From Bradyrhizobium sp. dw_411 (lineage in GTDB: Bacteria; Pseudomonadota; Alphaproteobacteria; Rhizobiales; Xanthobacteraceae), in NCBI RefSeq assembly GCF_018449695.1, contig NZ_JAAVUY010000015.1:1-64000 (forward strand): 64,000 nucleotides of DNA. Direction: 5' to 3'. The position numbers were made by a program, and so were the translations under genes. Positions 35,259 through 43,652 of the stretch are shown in pieces. The notes below the pieces were generated by a model. The model was given only the letters and a program-made list of their open reading frames with translations. It was not told where the DNA came from and did not search any database. The first letter of the stretch is position 1, and the number at the start of each line of letters is the position of its first letter.

Positions 35259-36590
35259 TCAGTTCGGAACCGCCGTCTTCGACGCCGGCACGCCGGCATT
35301 GACGGTGACGCCGCGCAGCAGATTGTAGGCCGCACCCAGCGCCTTGTCGTCTTTCTCGACCGGCGGCACATAAGATTGCGAACCGGTCTGTTCGGCGCCC
35401 TCGGCTGACAAGTGACCGCGCATCGAGGCCTCACCCTTGGTCTCCGAACGGGTCTTGAACTCGTCAGGCACCTCCTGCAGCACTTCGATATCGGGCGCGA
35501 CACCCTTGGCCTGGATCGATCGGCCGGATGGCGTGAAATAGCGCGCGGTGGTGAGCGCCAGGGCGCCATTGCCGGCGCCGAGCGGAATGATCGTCTGCAC
35601 CGAGCCTTTGCCGAACGAGCGGGTGCCGATCAGGGTCGCGCGCTTGTGGTCATGCAGCGCTCCGGCCACGATCTCCGAAGCCGAAGCAGATCCGCCGTTG
35701 ATCAGCACCACGAGCGGCTTGCCCTTGATGAGATCCCCGCCCCGCGCCGTGAAGCGCTGGGTTTCCTCCGGCGTGCGACCCCGCGTCGAGACCACCTCGC
35801 CCCGCGTCATGAACGCGCTCGAAACCGACACCGCCTGATCGAGCAATCCGCCCGGATTGTTCCGGAGGTCGACGACATAGCCGGCCAGACTGTCGGACGG
35901 AACCTGTTTCGAGATGTCACTGATCGCGCTCTTCAGTTCATCGGTGGTCTGTTCGTTGAACGAGCTGATCCGGATATAGCCGATATTGCCGCCATCGACA
36001 TGATGGCTGACCGGCTTCACGCGAATGGTTTCACGCACGATCGAAACCACGATCGGCTCGTCCTTGCCTTTGCGGATGATCGTCAGCTTGGTCTTGGTAT
36101 TGATCGGCCCCTTCATCTTGTTCACGGCCTGCTCGAGCGTGAGGCCCTGAACCGCCTCGTCGTCGATCTGGGTAACAAGATCGCCCGACAGGATGCCGGC
36201 CTTCGAGGCCGGCGTGTCGTCCATCGGCGCGACCACCTTGATCAGGCCGTCCTCCATCGTGACCTCGATGCCGAGCCCGCCGAACTCGCCATGAGTCGTC
36301 TCCTGCATCTCACGCCAGGCGCTGTCGTTCATGTAGCGCGAATGCGGATCGAGCGAGGTGATCATGCCGTTGATCGCGCCTTCGACCAGCTTGGCATCGT
36401 CGGGCTTCTCGACGTAGTCGCTCTTGACGCGCTCGAACACTTCGCCAAACAGATTGAGCTGCGAATAGGTGTCGGCATTGGCCGCAGCCTTGGCTGCCGC
36501 GACCCATTGCGAACCCTGCGGCCCGGTGACGAGAAGGGTCAGGCAGATGCCGGCTGCGGAGCCCAGGAAAAACATCGAATTCTTGCGCAT
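35259..36590 (-). CDS. ctpA: S41 carboxy-terminal processing protease
   Basis: A periplasmic tail-specific protease of about 443 residues. It has an N-terminal signal or anchor (FFLGSAAGICLTLLVTG), a PDZ domain (about 95-175, FGGLGIEVTMEDGLIKVVAP), and the S41 catalytic core with Ser in INGGSASASEIV and Lys in GTRSFGKGSVQT. The C-terminal 80 residues are low-complexity. An ATG at 36599 would add three residues. The gene is not accompanied by the usual rlmH/peptidase M23 neighbours. Confidence 0.94.
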   Translation of the reverse strand: MRKNSMFFLGSAAGICLTLLVTGPQGSQWVAAAKAAANADTYSQLNLFGEVFERVKSDYVEKPDDAKLVEGAINGMITSLDPHSRYMNDSAWREMQETTHGEFGGLGIEVTMEDGLIKVVAPMDDTPASKAGILSGDLVTQIDDEAVQGLTLEQAVNKMKGPINTKTKLTIIRKGKDEPIVVSIVRETIRVKPVSHHVDGGNIGYIRISSFNEQTTDELKSAISDISKQVPSDSLAGYVVDLRNNPGGLLDQAVSVSSAFMTRGEVVSTRGRTPEETQRFTARGGDLIKGKPLVVLINGGSASASEIVAGALHDHKRATLIGTRSFGKGSVQTIIPLGAGNGALALTTARYFTPSGRSIQAKGVAPDIEVLQEVPDEFKTRSETKGEASMRGHLSAEGAEQTGSQSYVPPVEKDDKALGAAYNLLRGVTVNAGVPASKTAVPN

Positions 36591-36862
36591 GGTTGGCAAA
36601 CCTTCTCGCTGTCAGTTGCGGCCCGCCTCGGGCCAAAAAAATCGCTCGCACGTCCGTCCGGCCAGAAGCTCACAACACCTTTCGGGTATCATTGAGGCCG
36701 CTTGAGATGACCCGGACGCCGAGCCAACGGCCGAACCACGGCGGAACATCGCCGAACGCATCGGTACATCACAAAAGGATATACGCGCTCTACTGCAGCG
36801 GGAAAGCCGGAATCCCGCTCATAACCAATTTGTAATCGACGGCCGGCCCGCTTTGTCCTGCT

Positions 36863-37321
36863 TTACGGCTGCCTGGAATCCATCAGCACGAACAGAATGC
36901 GGCACATCTCGGTTCCGTGATTGACCCAGGCGTGATTGGTCGCCTGCTGCACGATGGTATCGCCGGGCTTGAGATGAACCACGGTGTCGTCGAGCATCAT
37001 GTCGATCTCTCCCGACAGGACGACGGCATAATCGACGCTGCGGGTACGATGCATCAACGGATGCGTCACCGGAACGCCGCGCGCCGGCGCCACCGGGCCA
37101 ACCGTCTTCATCAGAAAGCCGGGTTCCATCTTCGCTTCGGTCGCGCGCCAAATATCTTCGCGCAGAGTGTTTTGCGGATCATCATCAAACTCCCTTGTCG
37201 GCGATGAAAGCTGATCTTGATGCCAGCACGTGCCGAGGCAGCAAAGATGACAGCAGCCGCACCGGCCGGTCAATGTCGCCTGTTCTTCGCAGGTCTCCTG
37301 AACGTCAGTGGCCGAAGACAC
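36863..37321 (-). CDS. Cupin-domain protein, N-terminus doubtful
   Basis: The last 110 residues are a single cupin: HPLMHRTRSVDYAVVLSGEI, then LKPGDTIVQQATNHAWVNHG, with His and Glu positions of the two cupin motifs. This form matches cupin_2 proteins of about 170 residues, which begin with a further conserved stretch. Here the upstream residues (Cys-rich, RCGCCHLCCLGTC) do not resemble it and overlap the end of the next gene by 17 bp. Either the start lies lower or the gene has lost its 5' part. Confidence 0.6.
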   Translation of the reverse strand: MSSATDVQETCEEQATLTGRCGCCHLCCLGTCWHQDQLSSPTREFDDDPQNTLREDIWRATEAKMEPGFLMKTVGPVAPARGVPVTHPLMHRTRSVDYAVVLSGEIDMMLDDTVVHLKPGDTIVQQATNHAWVNHGTEMCRILFVLMDSRQP

Positions 37322-37901
37322 CCGTCAGCGTCGTCTTCGCAAGGGTATGGAAGTGCAGATCGAAGCCGACCATCGCGGCCGATGCATTGTGATTTTTGGC
37401 GAATGGCAGTTTGTCGACATCCACCGCAAAGACCGTGATCTGATACCGATGCGGCTTGTCGCCGGCCGGTGGGCACGGGCCGCCATAACCGTCGGTGCCC
37501 AGATCAGTCCGGCTCTGAATGGCCCCTTTAGGCATCAGCTTCTTCTTCACGTTCCCGGCGCCCTTCGGAAACGAAGTCGTGGCGGCCGGAATGTTGAACA
37601 CGACCCAGTGCCAGAAACCGCTGCCGGTCGGCGCATCCGGATCAAACATGCTGACCGCGAAGCCCTTGGTGCCCGCCGGCGCCCCGCTCCAGCTCAGGGC
37701 AGGCGAAACGTTGCCGCCGCTGCAGCCGAAACCATTCAGCGCCTGTTCGTTGCCAATCGTCGCGCCTTCGGTGATGTCGGGGCTGGTCAAGATCATGCTC
37801 TGCGCATTCGCCGCGCCCGCGTCTGACAAGCCGATCCCAAGCGCCGCGATCCAGAACGCAAATCTCGATACCGCAAATCTCGTCATCGGGGATATCGTCA
37901 T
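37305..37901 (-). CDS. YbhB/YbcL-type PEBP (Raf kinase inhibitor-like) protein
   Basis: A periplasmic phosphatidylethanolamine-binding-protein homologue of 198 residues. The signal peptide (FAFWIAALGIGLSDAGAANA) ends near residue 33. Family motifs: NVSPALSWSGAPAGTKGFAV, DPDAPTGSGFWHWVVFNI, YGGPCPPAGDKPHRY. The start at 37901 is used; the same frame is open for another 156 codons upstream without family sequence. Confidence 0.93.
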   Translation of the reverse strand: MTISPMTRFAVSRFAFWIAALGIGLSDAGAANAQSMILTSPDITEGATIGNEQALNGFGCSGGNVSPALSWSGAPAGTKGFAVSMFDPDAPTGSGFWHWVVFNIPAATTSFPKGAGNVKKKLMPKGAIQSRTDLGTDGYGGPCPPAGDKPHRYQITVFAVDVDKLPFAKNHNASAAMVGFDLHFHTLAKTTLTGVFGH

Positions 37902-38133
37902 GGCCGCACTCCCTATCGATGTGTTATTAATTATGCTCGCCTTTTGCGGGTGCCAGCCATAGCAAATTTTGAGATGCCGGGTAAGCCCAGGGAAGCAGCC
38001 CGGCGAAGACTTACCCGGACCTGCGCAATCGGTTATGGATAGTGCCAAGGCGCAAAGCCGGTTCGCCACGTGGCGGGTTGGCTGGCGCTTGCCACCGGAA
38101 ATAATTCCGGGGCCATCAGGGGAGGATCGTCGA

Positions 38134-38541
38134 ATGTCCAAATCAGTCTGGGTGCCAACTGCCGCGATCGCGTTGCTGGCTGCATGCGCCATCCTGTTGC
38201 CGGCGCCGGGCCAGCGCGTCGCGGCGCAATCTGCCGGGATGTTTGTCAATGCCGTGGATCTCGATATCGTCCCGGCCGAGCGGGAAAAGTTCCTCGCCGC
38301 TCTTACCGAAAACGGCAAGGCCGCGGTCACCGAGCCGGGCTGCCGCCGCTTCGATATTCTCAACCTCAACAGCGATCCGAACCACTTCCTGCTGTATGAA
38401 GTCTATGACAACGAAGCGGCGTTTCAGGCCCACCGCGTCACCGAGCATTTCAAGAAATATGCGGCCACCACCGGCGCCATGGTCGCCAAGCGCGACGCGC
38501 GGCAGATGAAGGTAACCGCGACCAACGCGCAAGCCAAATAA
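38134..38541 (+). CDS. Exported antibiotic biosynthesis monooxygenase (ABM)-fold protein
   Basis: A 135-residue putative quinol monooxygenase (YgiN-like). A signal peptide (VWVPTAAIALLAACAILLPA) is followed by one ABM dimeric alpha/beta domain: FVNAVDLDIVPAEREKFLAA, EPGCRRFDIL, HFLLYEVYDNEAAFQAHRVT. A strong AGGGGAGG box ends about 8 bp before the ATG at 38134, which fixes the start. Export of this fold is less common than the cytosolic form. Confidence 0.88.
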   Translation: MSKSVWVPTAAIALLAACAILLPAPGQRVAAQSAGMFVNAVDLDIVPAEREKFLAALTENGKAAVTEPGCRRFDILNLNSDPNHFLLYEVYDNEAAFQAHRVTEHFKKYAATTGAMVAKRDARQMKVTATNAQAK

Positions 38542-38588
38542 CGGGGCCGATAAGCACTAAGGAAGCCCCAATAACGCCAGTCATGCAT

Positions 38589-38613
38589 CAGCCGGCCCTA
38601 CGGTTGCCGGCTG
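38589..38613 (+). terminator. Hairpin after the ABM gene
   Basis: CAGCCGGC (38589-38596) and GCCGGCTG (38606-38613) form an 8-bp stem followed by GGCATTTCTCG. It is a plausible intrinsic terminator for the gene ending at 38541, with a weak U-tract. Confidence 0.6.
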
Positions 38614-38709
38614 GGCATTTCTCGATTACGGCCGGATGCGCTTACTTAGCGCATCTTTGCGGGACCGCTCCCGAGAGAAGAGCCGTCCGATATTCCCTGG
38701 GAGAACAAG

Positions 38710-39843
38710 ATGAACGAAGCGACCCGCATCCAGCCGGCATCGTCCGAGCTCGGCGCCAGCCCCGAAGAGTTCCAGAACCTTCACGAGTTCGTGCGCAAGG
38801 CCCGCGCCAATCTCAACCAGAATGCCTGGGACTACATCGTCGGCGCCACCGAGACCGAAACCACCATGCGCCGCAACCGCATGGCGCTGGACGAGATCGC
38901 ATTCCGGCCGCGGGTGCTGCGCAACGTCGCCAAGGTCGATCCGTCTGCCGAAGTATTTGGCCGCAAATTGCGCCTGCCGGTGATGATGGCGCCGGTCGGC
39001 GCGCTCGAGATCTTCGATCCGCAAGGCAGTGCGGCCAGCGTCGCGCGCGGCGCCGGAAGGTTCGGTGCGGCTCATATGCTGAGCTCGGTGTCCGAACCCG
39101 GCCTCGAAAAGGTCGCCGAAGCCGCGCCCGATGCGCTGCGGATCTATCAGCTCTATGCCCGCGGCGACGATGCCTTTGTCGAGGATCGCGTCAGCCGCGC
39201 CATTGCGAGCGGCTACACTGCATTCTGTCTCACCGTCGATACCGCGCATTACAGCCGCCGCGAACGCGATATCGCCAAGCGCTACGTTCGTGAAAGCCGC
39301 TTGCGCGCCACCGGCGGCGACTTCCAGAAGGGGCTGGAATGGCGGACCGTCAAATTGATCAAGGACAAGTACAAGATCCCGCTGGTCATCAAGGGTATCG
39401 CCACTGCCGAAGACACCGCGATCGCACTCGATCACGGAGTCGACTGGATCTACGTGTCGAACCACGGCGGACGCCAGCTCGATCATGGCCGGGGCTCGAT
39501 GCATGTGCTGCCCGAGATCGTCGCCGCGGCGGCCGGCCGCGCCAAGATCATGGTCGACGGCTCGTTCTGCCGCGGCACCGACATCGTCAAGGCGATCACG
39601 ATGGGCGCCGATCTCGTCGGCATCGGCCGCCTGCAATGCTGGGCGCTGGCGGCCGGCGGTGAAAAGGGAATCGTGCGGATGCTGGAAATTCTCGAGGACG
39701 AAGTGATCCGCTGTCTCGGCCTGCTCGGCGTCACGCGCTTCGCCGATCTCGACAAATCCTATCTGCATCCGGCCACGCCGACCAACCTGCCCCATGTCCT
39801 CAGCGCGTTCCCGCTCGTGGACATCGAGCCGTACCGGTATTGA
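38710..39843 (+). CDS. FMN-dependent alpha-hydroxy acid oxidase/dehydrogenase
   Basis: A 377-residue TIM-barrel flavoenzyme of the lactate dehydrogenase (LldD)/glycolate oxidase family. Motifs: AWDYIVGATETETTMRRNR, MMAPVGALEIFDPQG, the active-site SNHGGRQLDHG (catalytic His and substrate Arg) and VDGSFCRGTDIVKAITMGAD with IGR for FMN phosphate. The substrate could be L-lactate, glycolate or mandelate; it cannot be chosen by eye. No electron-transfer partner is adjacent. Confidence 0.92.
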   Translation: MNEATRIQPASSELGASPEEFQNLHEFVRKARANLNQNAWDYIVGATETETTMRRNRMALDEIAFRPRVLRNVAKVDPSAEVFGRKLRLPVMMAPVGALEIFDPQGSAASVARGAGRFGAAHMLSSVSEPGLEKVAEAAPDALRIYQLYARGDDAFVEDRVSRAIASGYTAFCLTVDTAHYSRRERDIAKRYVRESRLRATGGDFQKGLEWRTVKLIKDKYKIPLVIKGIATAEDTAIALDHGVDWIYVSNHGGRQLDHGRGSMHVLPEIVAAAAGRAKIMVDGSFCRGTDIVKAITMGADLVGIGRLQCWALAAGGEKGIVRMLEILEDEVIRCLGLLGVTRFADLDKSYLHPATPTNLPHVLSAFPLVDIEPYRY

Positions 39844-39864
39844 GGAGTTGGGTCAGAGACCGCG

Positions 39865-40494
39865 ATGACCCAATCCCTGCTTTTTCCCGGCGCGGCCGAC
39901 GCGCTGCTGTTCGATCTCGGCCGCGTCGTGATCGATATCGACTTCAACAGGACGCTGGCCCGCTGGGCGGGTCATGCCGGTTGCGAGCCCGCACAGCTCA
40001 CGGGAAGATTTTCGCCGGACCATATCTTCAAGCGCCATGAGACCGGCGAGACCAGCGACGCCGAATTCTTTGCAGGCCTGCGCACTTCACTCGGCATCCC
40101 ATTGTCGGACGCCCAATTCCTGGACGGCTGGAACGATATCTTCGTCGGTGAAGTCCCCGGCATCGCGCTCCTGCTGGCGCGCGCCGCAAAACACCTGCCG
40201 CTCTATGCTTTTTCGAATACCAATGGCGCCCATATCGAGCATTTCTCGCCCAGATTTACCGATGTGCTCGGCCATTTCCGTAAAATCTTCCTGTCCTCGG
40301 TGATCGGGCTTCGGAAACCCGACGCAAAAGCCTATGATCACGTGGTGCAGGCGATCGGCGCGCCAGCCTCGCGCATCGTGTTCTTCGACGATCTCGCGGA
40401 GAATATCGAGGGCGCAAAGGCGCAGGGCTTGATCGGCGTTCACGTGACATCGCCTGACGACGTCGCGAATGCGCTGACCGCACTTGGTATTTAG
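39865..40494 (+). CDS. HAD-superfamily hydrolase
   Basis: A 209-residue HAD phosphatase. Motif I is LLFDLGRVVIDID, motif II is FSNTNGAH, the Lys of motif III is in IGLRKPDAKAYDHV, and motif IV is IVFFDDLAENIEGA. Note that the first Asp is followed by LGRVV, so the second motif I Asp (DxD) is not in its usual place; the YihX/epoxide-hydrolase-like subgroup shows the same pattern (FDLGxV). The substrate is unknown. Confidence 0.9.
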   Translation: MTQSLLFPGAADALLFDLGRVVIDIDFNRTLARWAGHAGCEPAQLTGRFSPDHIFKRHETGETSDAEFFAGLRTSLGIPLSDAQFLDGWNDIFVGEVPGIALLLARAAKHLPLYAFSNTNGAHIEHFSPRFTDVLGHFRKIFLSSVIGLRKPDAKAYDHVVQAIGAPASRIVFFDDLAENIEGAKAQGLIGVHVTSPDDVANALTALGI

Positions 40495-40519
40495 GGAGTC
40501 GGGCTTTGGGAGTTTCATT

Positions 40520-41731
40520 TTGGCATTGATGCCGGTCACCGAAGCCATGGCGGCAATCCTGGCGGGCGCCGAGCCGCTGCCGGAGGAAATGGTCGCGCTC
40601 GACGCGGCGCACCACCGGGTGTTGGCACGCGACCTCGCCGCATTACGCACCCAGCCGCCGCAGGCGATGTCGGCGATGGACGGCTATGCGGTACGCTCCG
40701 TCGATGCCTCGCGCGCCGCGACGCAGCTTAAAGTGATCGGCGAGATCGCGGCCGGCCGCCCGTTTGAGAAAACTGTGGGTCCCGGAGAAGCGGTGCGGAT
40801 TTTCACCGGCGGCGTAATCCCCGACGGCGCCGACGCTGTCGTCATCCAGGAAGATACGGTTGTCGAAGGGATCGGCATCACCATCACCGAAGCCGCGGCT
40901 CCGGGACGCCATATCCGCCCCGCCGGCGTCGATTTCCGCACCGGCGATGTGCTGCTGGCCGGCGGTACCCGCCTTGTCGACCGCGATCTCTCGCTGGCCG
41001 CCGCGATGAACTATCCAGATTTGGCCGTGCGGCGCCGGCCCAAACTCGCGCTGCTGGCGACCGGCGATGAGCTGGTGCTGCCGGGCTCGACCCCCGGCCC
41101 CGGACAGATCGTCTATTCCAACGGCTACGCGCTAAGGGCCCTGGCCCGTCACGAAGGCGCTGACGTGATCGACCTCGGTATTGCCGCCGATACCGTGGAA
41201 TCGACCGCGCAGGGCATCCGGCGCGCCCGCGACAGCGGCGCCGATATCCTGGTTACGACAGGCGGTGCGTCGGTCGGCGACCATGATCTGGTCAAGCGGT
41301 CGCTGGAGGCCGAAGGCGTCACGATGGCGTTCTGGCGGATCGCGATGCGGCCGGGCAAGCCGATGATGCATGGCCGGCTCGGCGGCATGCGGGTGATCGG
41401 GCTGCCCGGCAATCCCGTGTCATCCTATGTCTGCGGCTTCCTGTTTGTGGTGCCGTTGATTCGCCAATTGTCGGGCCGATCGGACGTCCATCACCGTATC
41501 GAAACGGCGCTGCTCGGGCGTGACGTCCCCGCCAATGACCAGCGCGAAGACTATCTGCGCGCCCGCCTGGACGTGCGCAGCGACCGCGCTCTGATCGCCA
41601 CGCCGGTGAGCCATCAGGACAGCTCGTTGCTGGGGAATCTCGCTGCGGCACGGGCACTTCTGATCCGCCCGCCGTTTGCCCCCGCAGCTACAGCCGGCAC
41701 GCCTTGCGACATCCTGCGGCTGCCATCCTGA
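40520..41731 (+). CDS. moeA: Molybdopterin molybdotransferase MoeA
   Basis: Inserts molybdate into adenylated molybdopterin. 403 residues from a TTG at 40520, chosen because GGGAG lies seven bases before it; an ATG at 40529 is the alternative and an ATG at 40484 gives a non-homologous extension. Motifs: QAMSAMDGYAVRS, RIFTGGVIPDGADAVVIQED, TTGGASVGDHDLVK, MRPGKPMMHG, GLPGNPVSSYV. It lies directly upstream of lexA in the usual rhizobial order. Confidence 0.96.
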   Translation: MALMPVTEAMAAILAGAEPLPEEMVALDAAHHRVLARDLAALRTQPPQAMSAMDGYAVRSVDASRAATQLKVIGEIAAGRPFEKTVGPGEAVRIFTGGVIPDGADAVVIQEDTVVEGIGITITEAAAPGRHIRPAGVDFRTGDVLLAGGTRLVDRDLSLAAAMNYPDLAVRRRPKLALLATGDELVLPGSTPGPGQIVYSNGYALRALARHEGADVIDLGIAADTVESTAQGIRRARDSGADILVTTGGASVGDHDLVKRSLEAEGVTMAFWRIAMRPGKPMMHGRLGGMRVIGLPGNPVSSYVCGFLFVVPLIRQLSGRSDVHHRIETALLGRDVPANDQREDYLRARLDVRSDRALIATPVSHQDSSLLGNLAAARALLIRPPFAPAATAGTPCDILRLPS

Positions 41732-41786
41732 GCCTTAACGCTCACGCCACAAACCGGTCTTGTTGACGGGAAATTAAGTGGTTGCG

Positions 41787-41801
41787 GAACACATATGGAA
41801 C
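41787..41801. promoter_or_regulatory. SOS (LexA) box upstream of lexA
   Basis: GAAC-N7-GAAC (GAACACATATGGAAC) is the alphaproteobacterial LexA-binding site, identical to GTTC-N7-GTTC on the other strand. It lies about 140 bp before the lexA start. A GTTCGTTC direct repeat follows at 41809-41816. It implies LexA autorepression. Confidence 0.88.
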
Positions 41802-41938
41802 ATATAGTGTTCGTTCATGATTTGTTTCTGACGTTGATGGCACCAAACGGGGTCTGAGACCCCGCAGTCTCAAACCAAGACGCCTCAAACCAAGACGTCT
41901 CGAAATCGAACGACACCGCAACCTGGGGACTGGTCGAG

Positions 41939-42646
41939 ATGCTTACGCGCAAACAATACGAACTCCTGCGATTCATCAGCGAGCGCCTGAAGGAGTCCGG
42001 TGTCCCGCCCTCCTTCGACGAGATGAAGGATGCGCTCGACCTGCGCTCGAAGTCCGGTATTCACCGCCTCATCACCGCCTTGGAAGAACGCGGCTTCATT
42101 CGCCGCCTGCCCAACCGCGCCCGCGCCATCGAGGTCATCAAGCTGCCGGAACTGACCGGCAGCAACGGCAATGGCCGCCGTGGCTTCACCCCCAGTGTCA
42201 TTGAAGGCACGCTCGGCAAGGTCCGCAGCGGCGGCAGCATCGGTTCTGACGACGATGGCAGCCGCCCGGTCGCGGTGCCGGTCATGGGCCGCATCGCCGC
42301 CGGCACGCCGATCGAAGCATTGCAGACCCGCAGCCACACCATCAGCGTGCCCCCGGACATGCTGGGCTCCGGCGAGCATTATGCCCTTGAGGTGCGCGGC
42401 GACTCGATGATGGATGCCGGTATTCTCGACGGCGACATGGCTCTGATCCAGCGCAACGAGACCGCCGATACCGGCGATATCGTGGTGGCGCTGATCGACG
42501 AAGAGGAAGCCACCTTGAAGCGCTTCCGCCGCCGTGGCGCCTCGATCGCGCTTGAGCCCGCCAACGCCTCCTACGAGGTCCGCATCCTGCCGCCGAACCG
42601 GGTCAAGATTCAGGGCAAGCTGATCGGGCTCTACCGAAAGTATTGA
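41939..42646 (+). CDS. lexA: SOS repressor LexA
   Basis: A 235-residue repressor. The winged HTH (residues 1-65) reads MLTRKQYELLRFISERLKES and KSGIHRLITALEERGFI. The self-cleavage site is Ala121-Gly122 (GRIAAGTP), with catalytic Ser156 (RGDSMMDAG) and Lys194 (EATLKRFRR). The length and acidic Gly/Ser linker match rhizobial LexA. It is controlled through the GAAC-N7-GAAC box upstream. Confidence 0.98.
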   Translation: MLTRKQYELLRFISERLKESGVPPSFDEMKDALDLRSKSGIHRLITALEERGFIRRLPNRARAIEVIKLPELTGSNGNGRRGFTPSVIEGTLGKVRSGGSIGSDDDGSRPVAVPVMGRIAAGTPIEALQTRSHTISVPPDMLGSGEHYALEVRGDSMMDAGILDGDMALIQRNETADTGDIVVALIDEEEATLKRFRRRGASIALEPANASYEVRILPPNRVKIQGKLIGLYRKY

Positions 42647-42657
42647 TGGCGCGGAAT

Positions 42658-42679
42658 GACGTCGGTTGAAGCCGACGTC
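42658..42679 (+). terminator. Terminator after lexA
   Basis: GACGTCGG (42658-42665) pairs with CCGACGTC (42672-42679), followed by GGTTTAAG, 12 bp after the lexA stop. It is a good stem with a short U-tract. Confidence 0.7.
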
Positions 42680-42876
42680 GGTTTAAGCTTGGGGCGCCAA
42701 ACGCATTTGTGATTTGGCTCGTCGGCGGGAGCCGCACATTTGCCTTCAACGAGGCGAAGTCTCACACTCTACCCATCCACTCTGATGGAAACCTGCGTCG
42801 CTTTCGGTTACGCGTGGTGCTCTCGGATCGTGCGGGAAGCGGTGCGGGTTGCTATCTCGAATGAGGAGCAAATCCG

Positions 42877-43299
42877 ATGTGTGACTATAGCTTGCATGCA
42901 GTGGAATCGCGTCCCGCCGAAGTTGGAGAGACGCTGATCACCACGACATTTCGCAATACCTCGACACGTGGCTTCGCGTCAGAACGTGAGCCCGACGTCG
43001 CGGTCTGTATGCTGCCCGGGACCGAACTGGCATTCGTCAAAAACGTCAGATACGACAGGCGCTTGATCTGGGCGCGAGAAATCAATTTCCGCGTCGGAAA
43101 ATTCGGCGTGACAGAACCGCATGCGCCGGACCGGCACCATGACGCGATCGAATTTCCGGATGGAAGCCGTGTGCTGGTGACGCAGCTCTGTAAAGGGCAG
43201 CGTGTGAGCGTGTTGCAATTGCCGGTGGTTCAACAGGTTGCGAAACGCGCACCGTCCGTTATTGGCATCGACGCGGCGACGCCGGTCTCCACCCCTTAA
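42877..43299 (+). CDS. Conserved hypothetical protein
   Basis: A 140-residue protein that I recognise only as a type conserved in Bradyrhizobium-like genomes (MCDYSLHAVESRPAEVGETL). It has no signal peptide or membrane segment, and scattered His/Asp residues (APDRHHDAIEFPDG). A GAGGAG box about 10 bp upstream supports the ATG. It ends before a strong hairpin, so it is a single-gene unit. Function unknown. Confidence 0.75.
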   Translation: MCDYSLHAVESRPAEVGETLITTTFRNTSTRGFASEREPDVAVCMLPGTELAFVKNVRYDRRLIWAREINFRVGKFGVTEPHAPDRHHDAIEFPDGSRVLVTQLCKGQRVSVLQLPVVQQVAKRAPSVIGIDAATPVSTP

Positions 43300-43305
43300 A
43301 CCCGG

Positions 43306-43344
43306 CGCTGCCGCCCCGGCGGTCGGCCCGACGGGGCGGCAGCG
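43306..43344 (+). terminator. Strong GC-rich hairpin
   Basis: CGCTGCCGCCCCG (43306-43318) pairs with CGGGGCGGCAGCG (43332-43344), a 13-bp stem starting 7 bp after the stop of the hypothetical gene. No U-run follows, so termination may be Rho-assisted. Confidence 0.65.
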
Positions 43345-43376
43345 TCGCAGTCGTGACCCTCGAAAGGACGCGATGA

Positions 43377-43619
43377 TTGGCGGTCAATAAGGTCACTTGG
43401 CATCGGGTCGGACACGTAACCGAACCGGGACGTTACATGTTCAGGTTCGGCTGGCTCACGATTGCGGCGGATGATCTCGCCGTCTGGAAGCAGTTTCCGC
43501 ACGCCCTGTTTGCGCTCGTCAAAACGGCGGCGGCGACACCGGTAGACGAGGACGTGGCGGAGGAATTTCATCTCGGTGCATTCGAGCTGCCGGAAAAATC
43601 CACGCTTGGTGAGCACTGA
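43377..43619 (+). CDS. Small hypothetical protein, TTG start
   Basis: An 80-residue frame opening with TTG (VNKVTWHRVGHVTEPGRYMF). Its coding-like composition and a plausible soluble alpha/beta pattern (FRFGWLTIAADDLAVWKQFP) support it, but there is no ATG and no clear ribosome-binding site. It converges with the comEC fragment, 33 bp away. Function unknown. Confidence 0.55.
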   Translation: MAVNKVTWHRVGHVTEPGRYMFRFGWLTIAADDLAVWKQFPHALFALVKTAAATPVDEDVAEEFHLGAFELPEKSTLGEH

Positions 43620-43652
43620 GGCCGTTTTGTCGGATGCCTGTTCGACGCGATT

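Noticed and set aside
41809..41816. Second LexA box (GTTCGTTC)
   Set aside because: The two half-sites touch with no 7-bp spacer, so it does not fit the alphaproteobacterial consensus.
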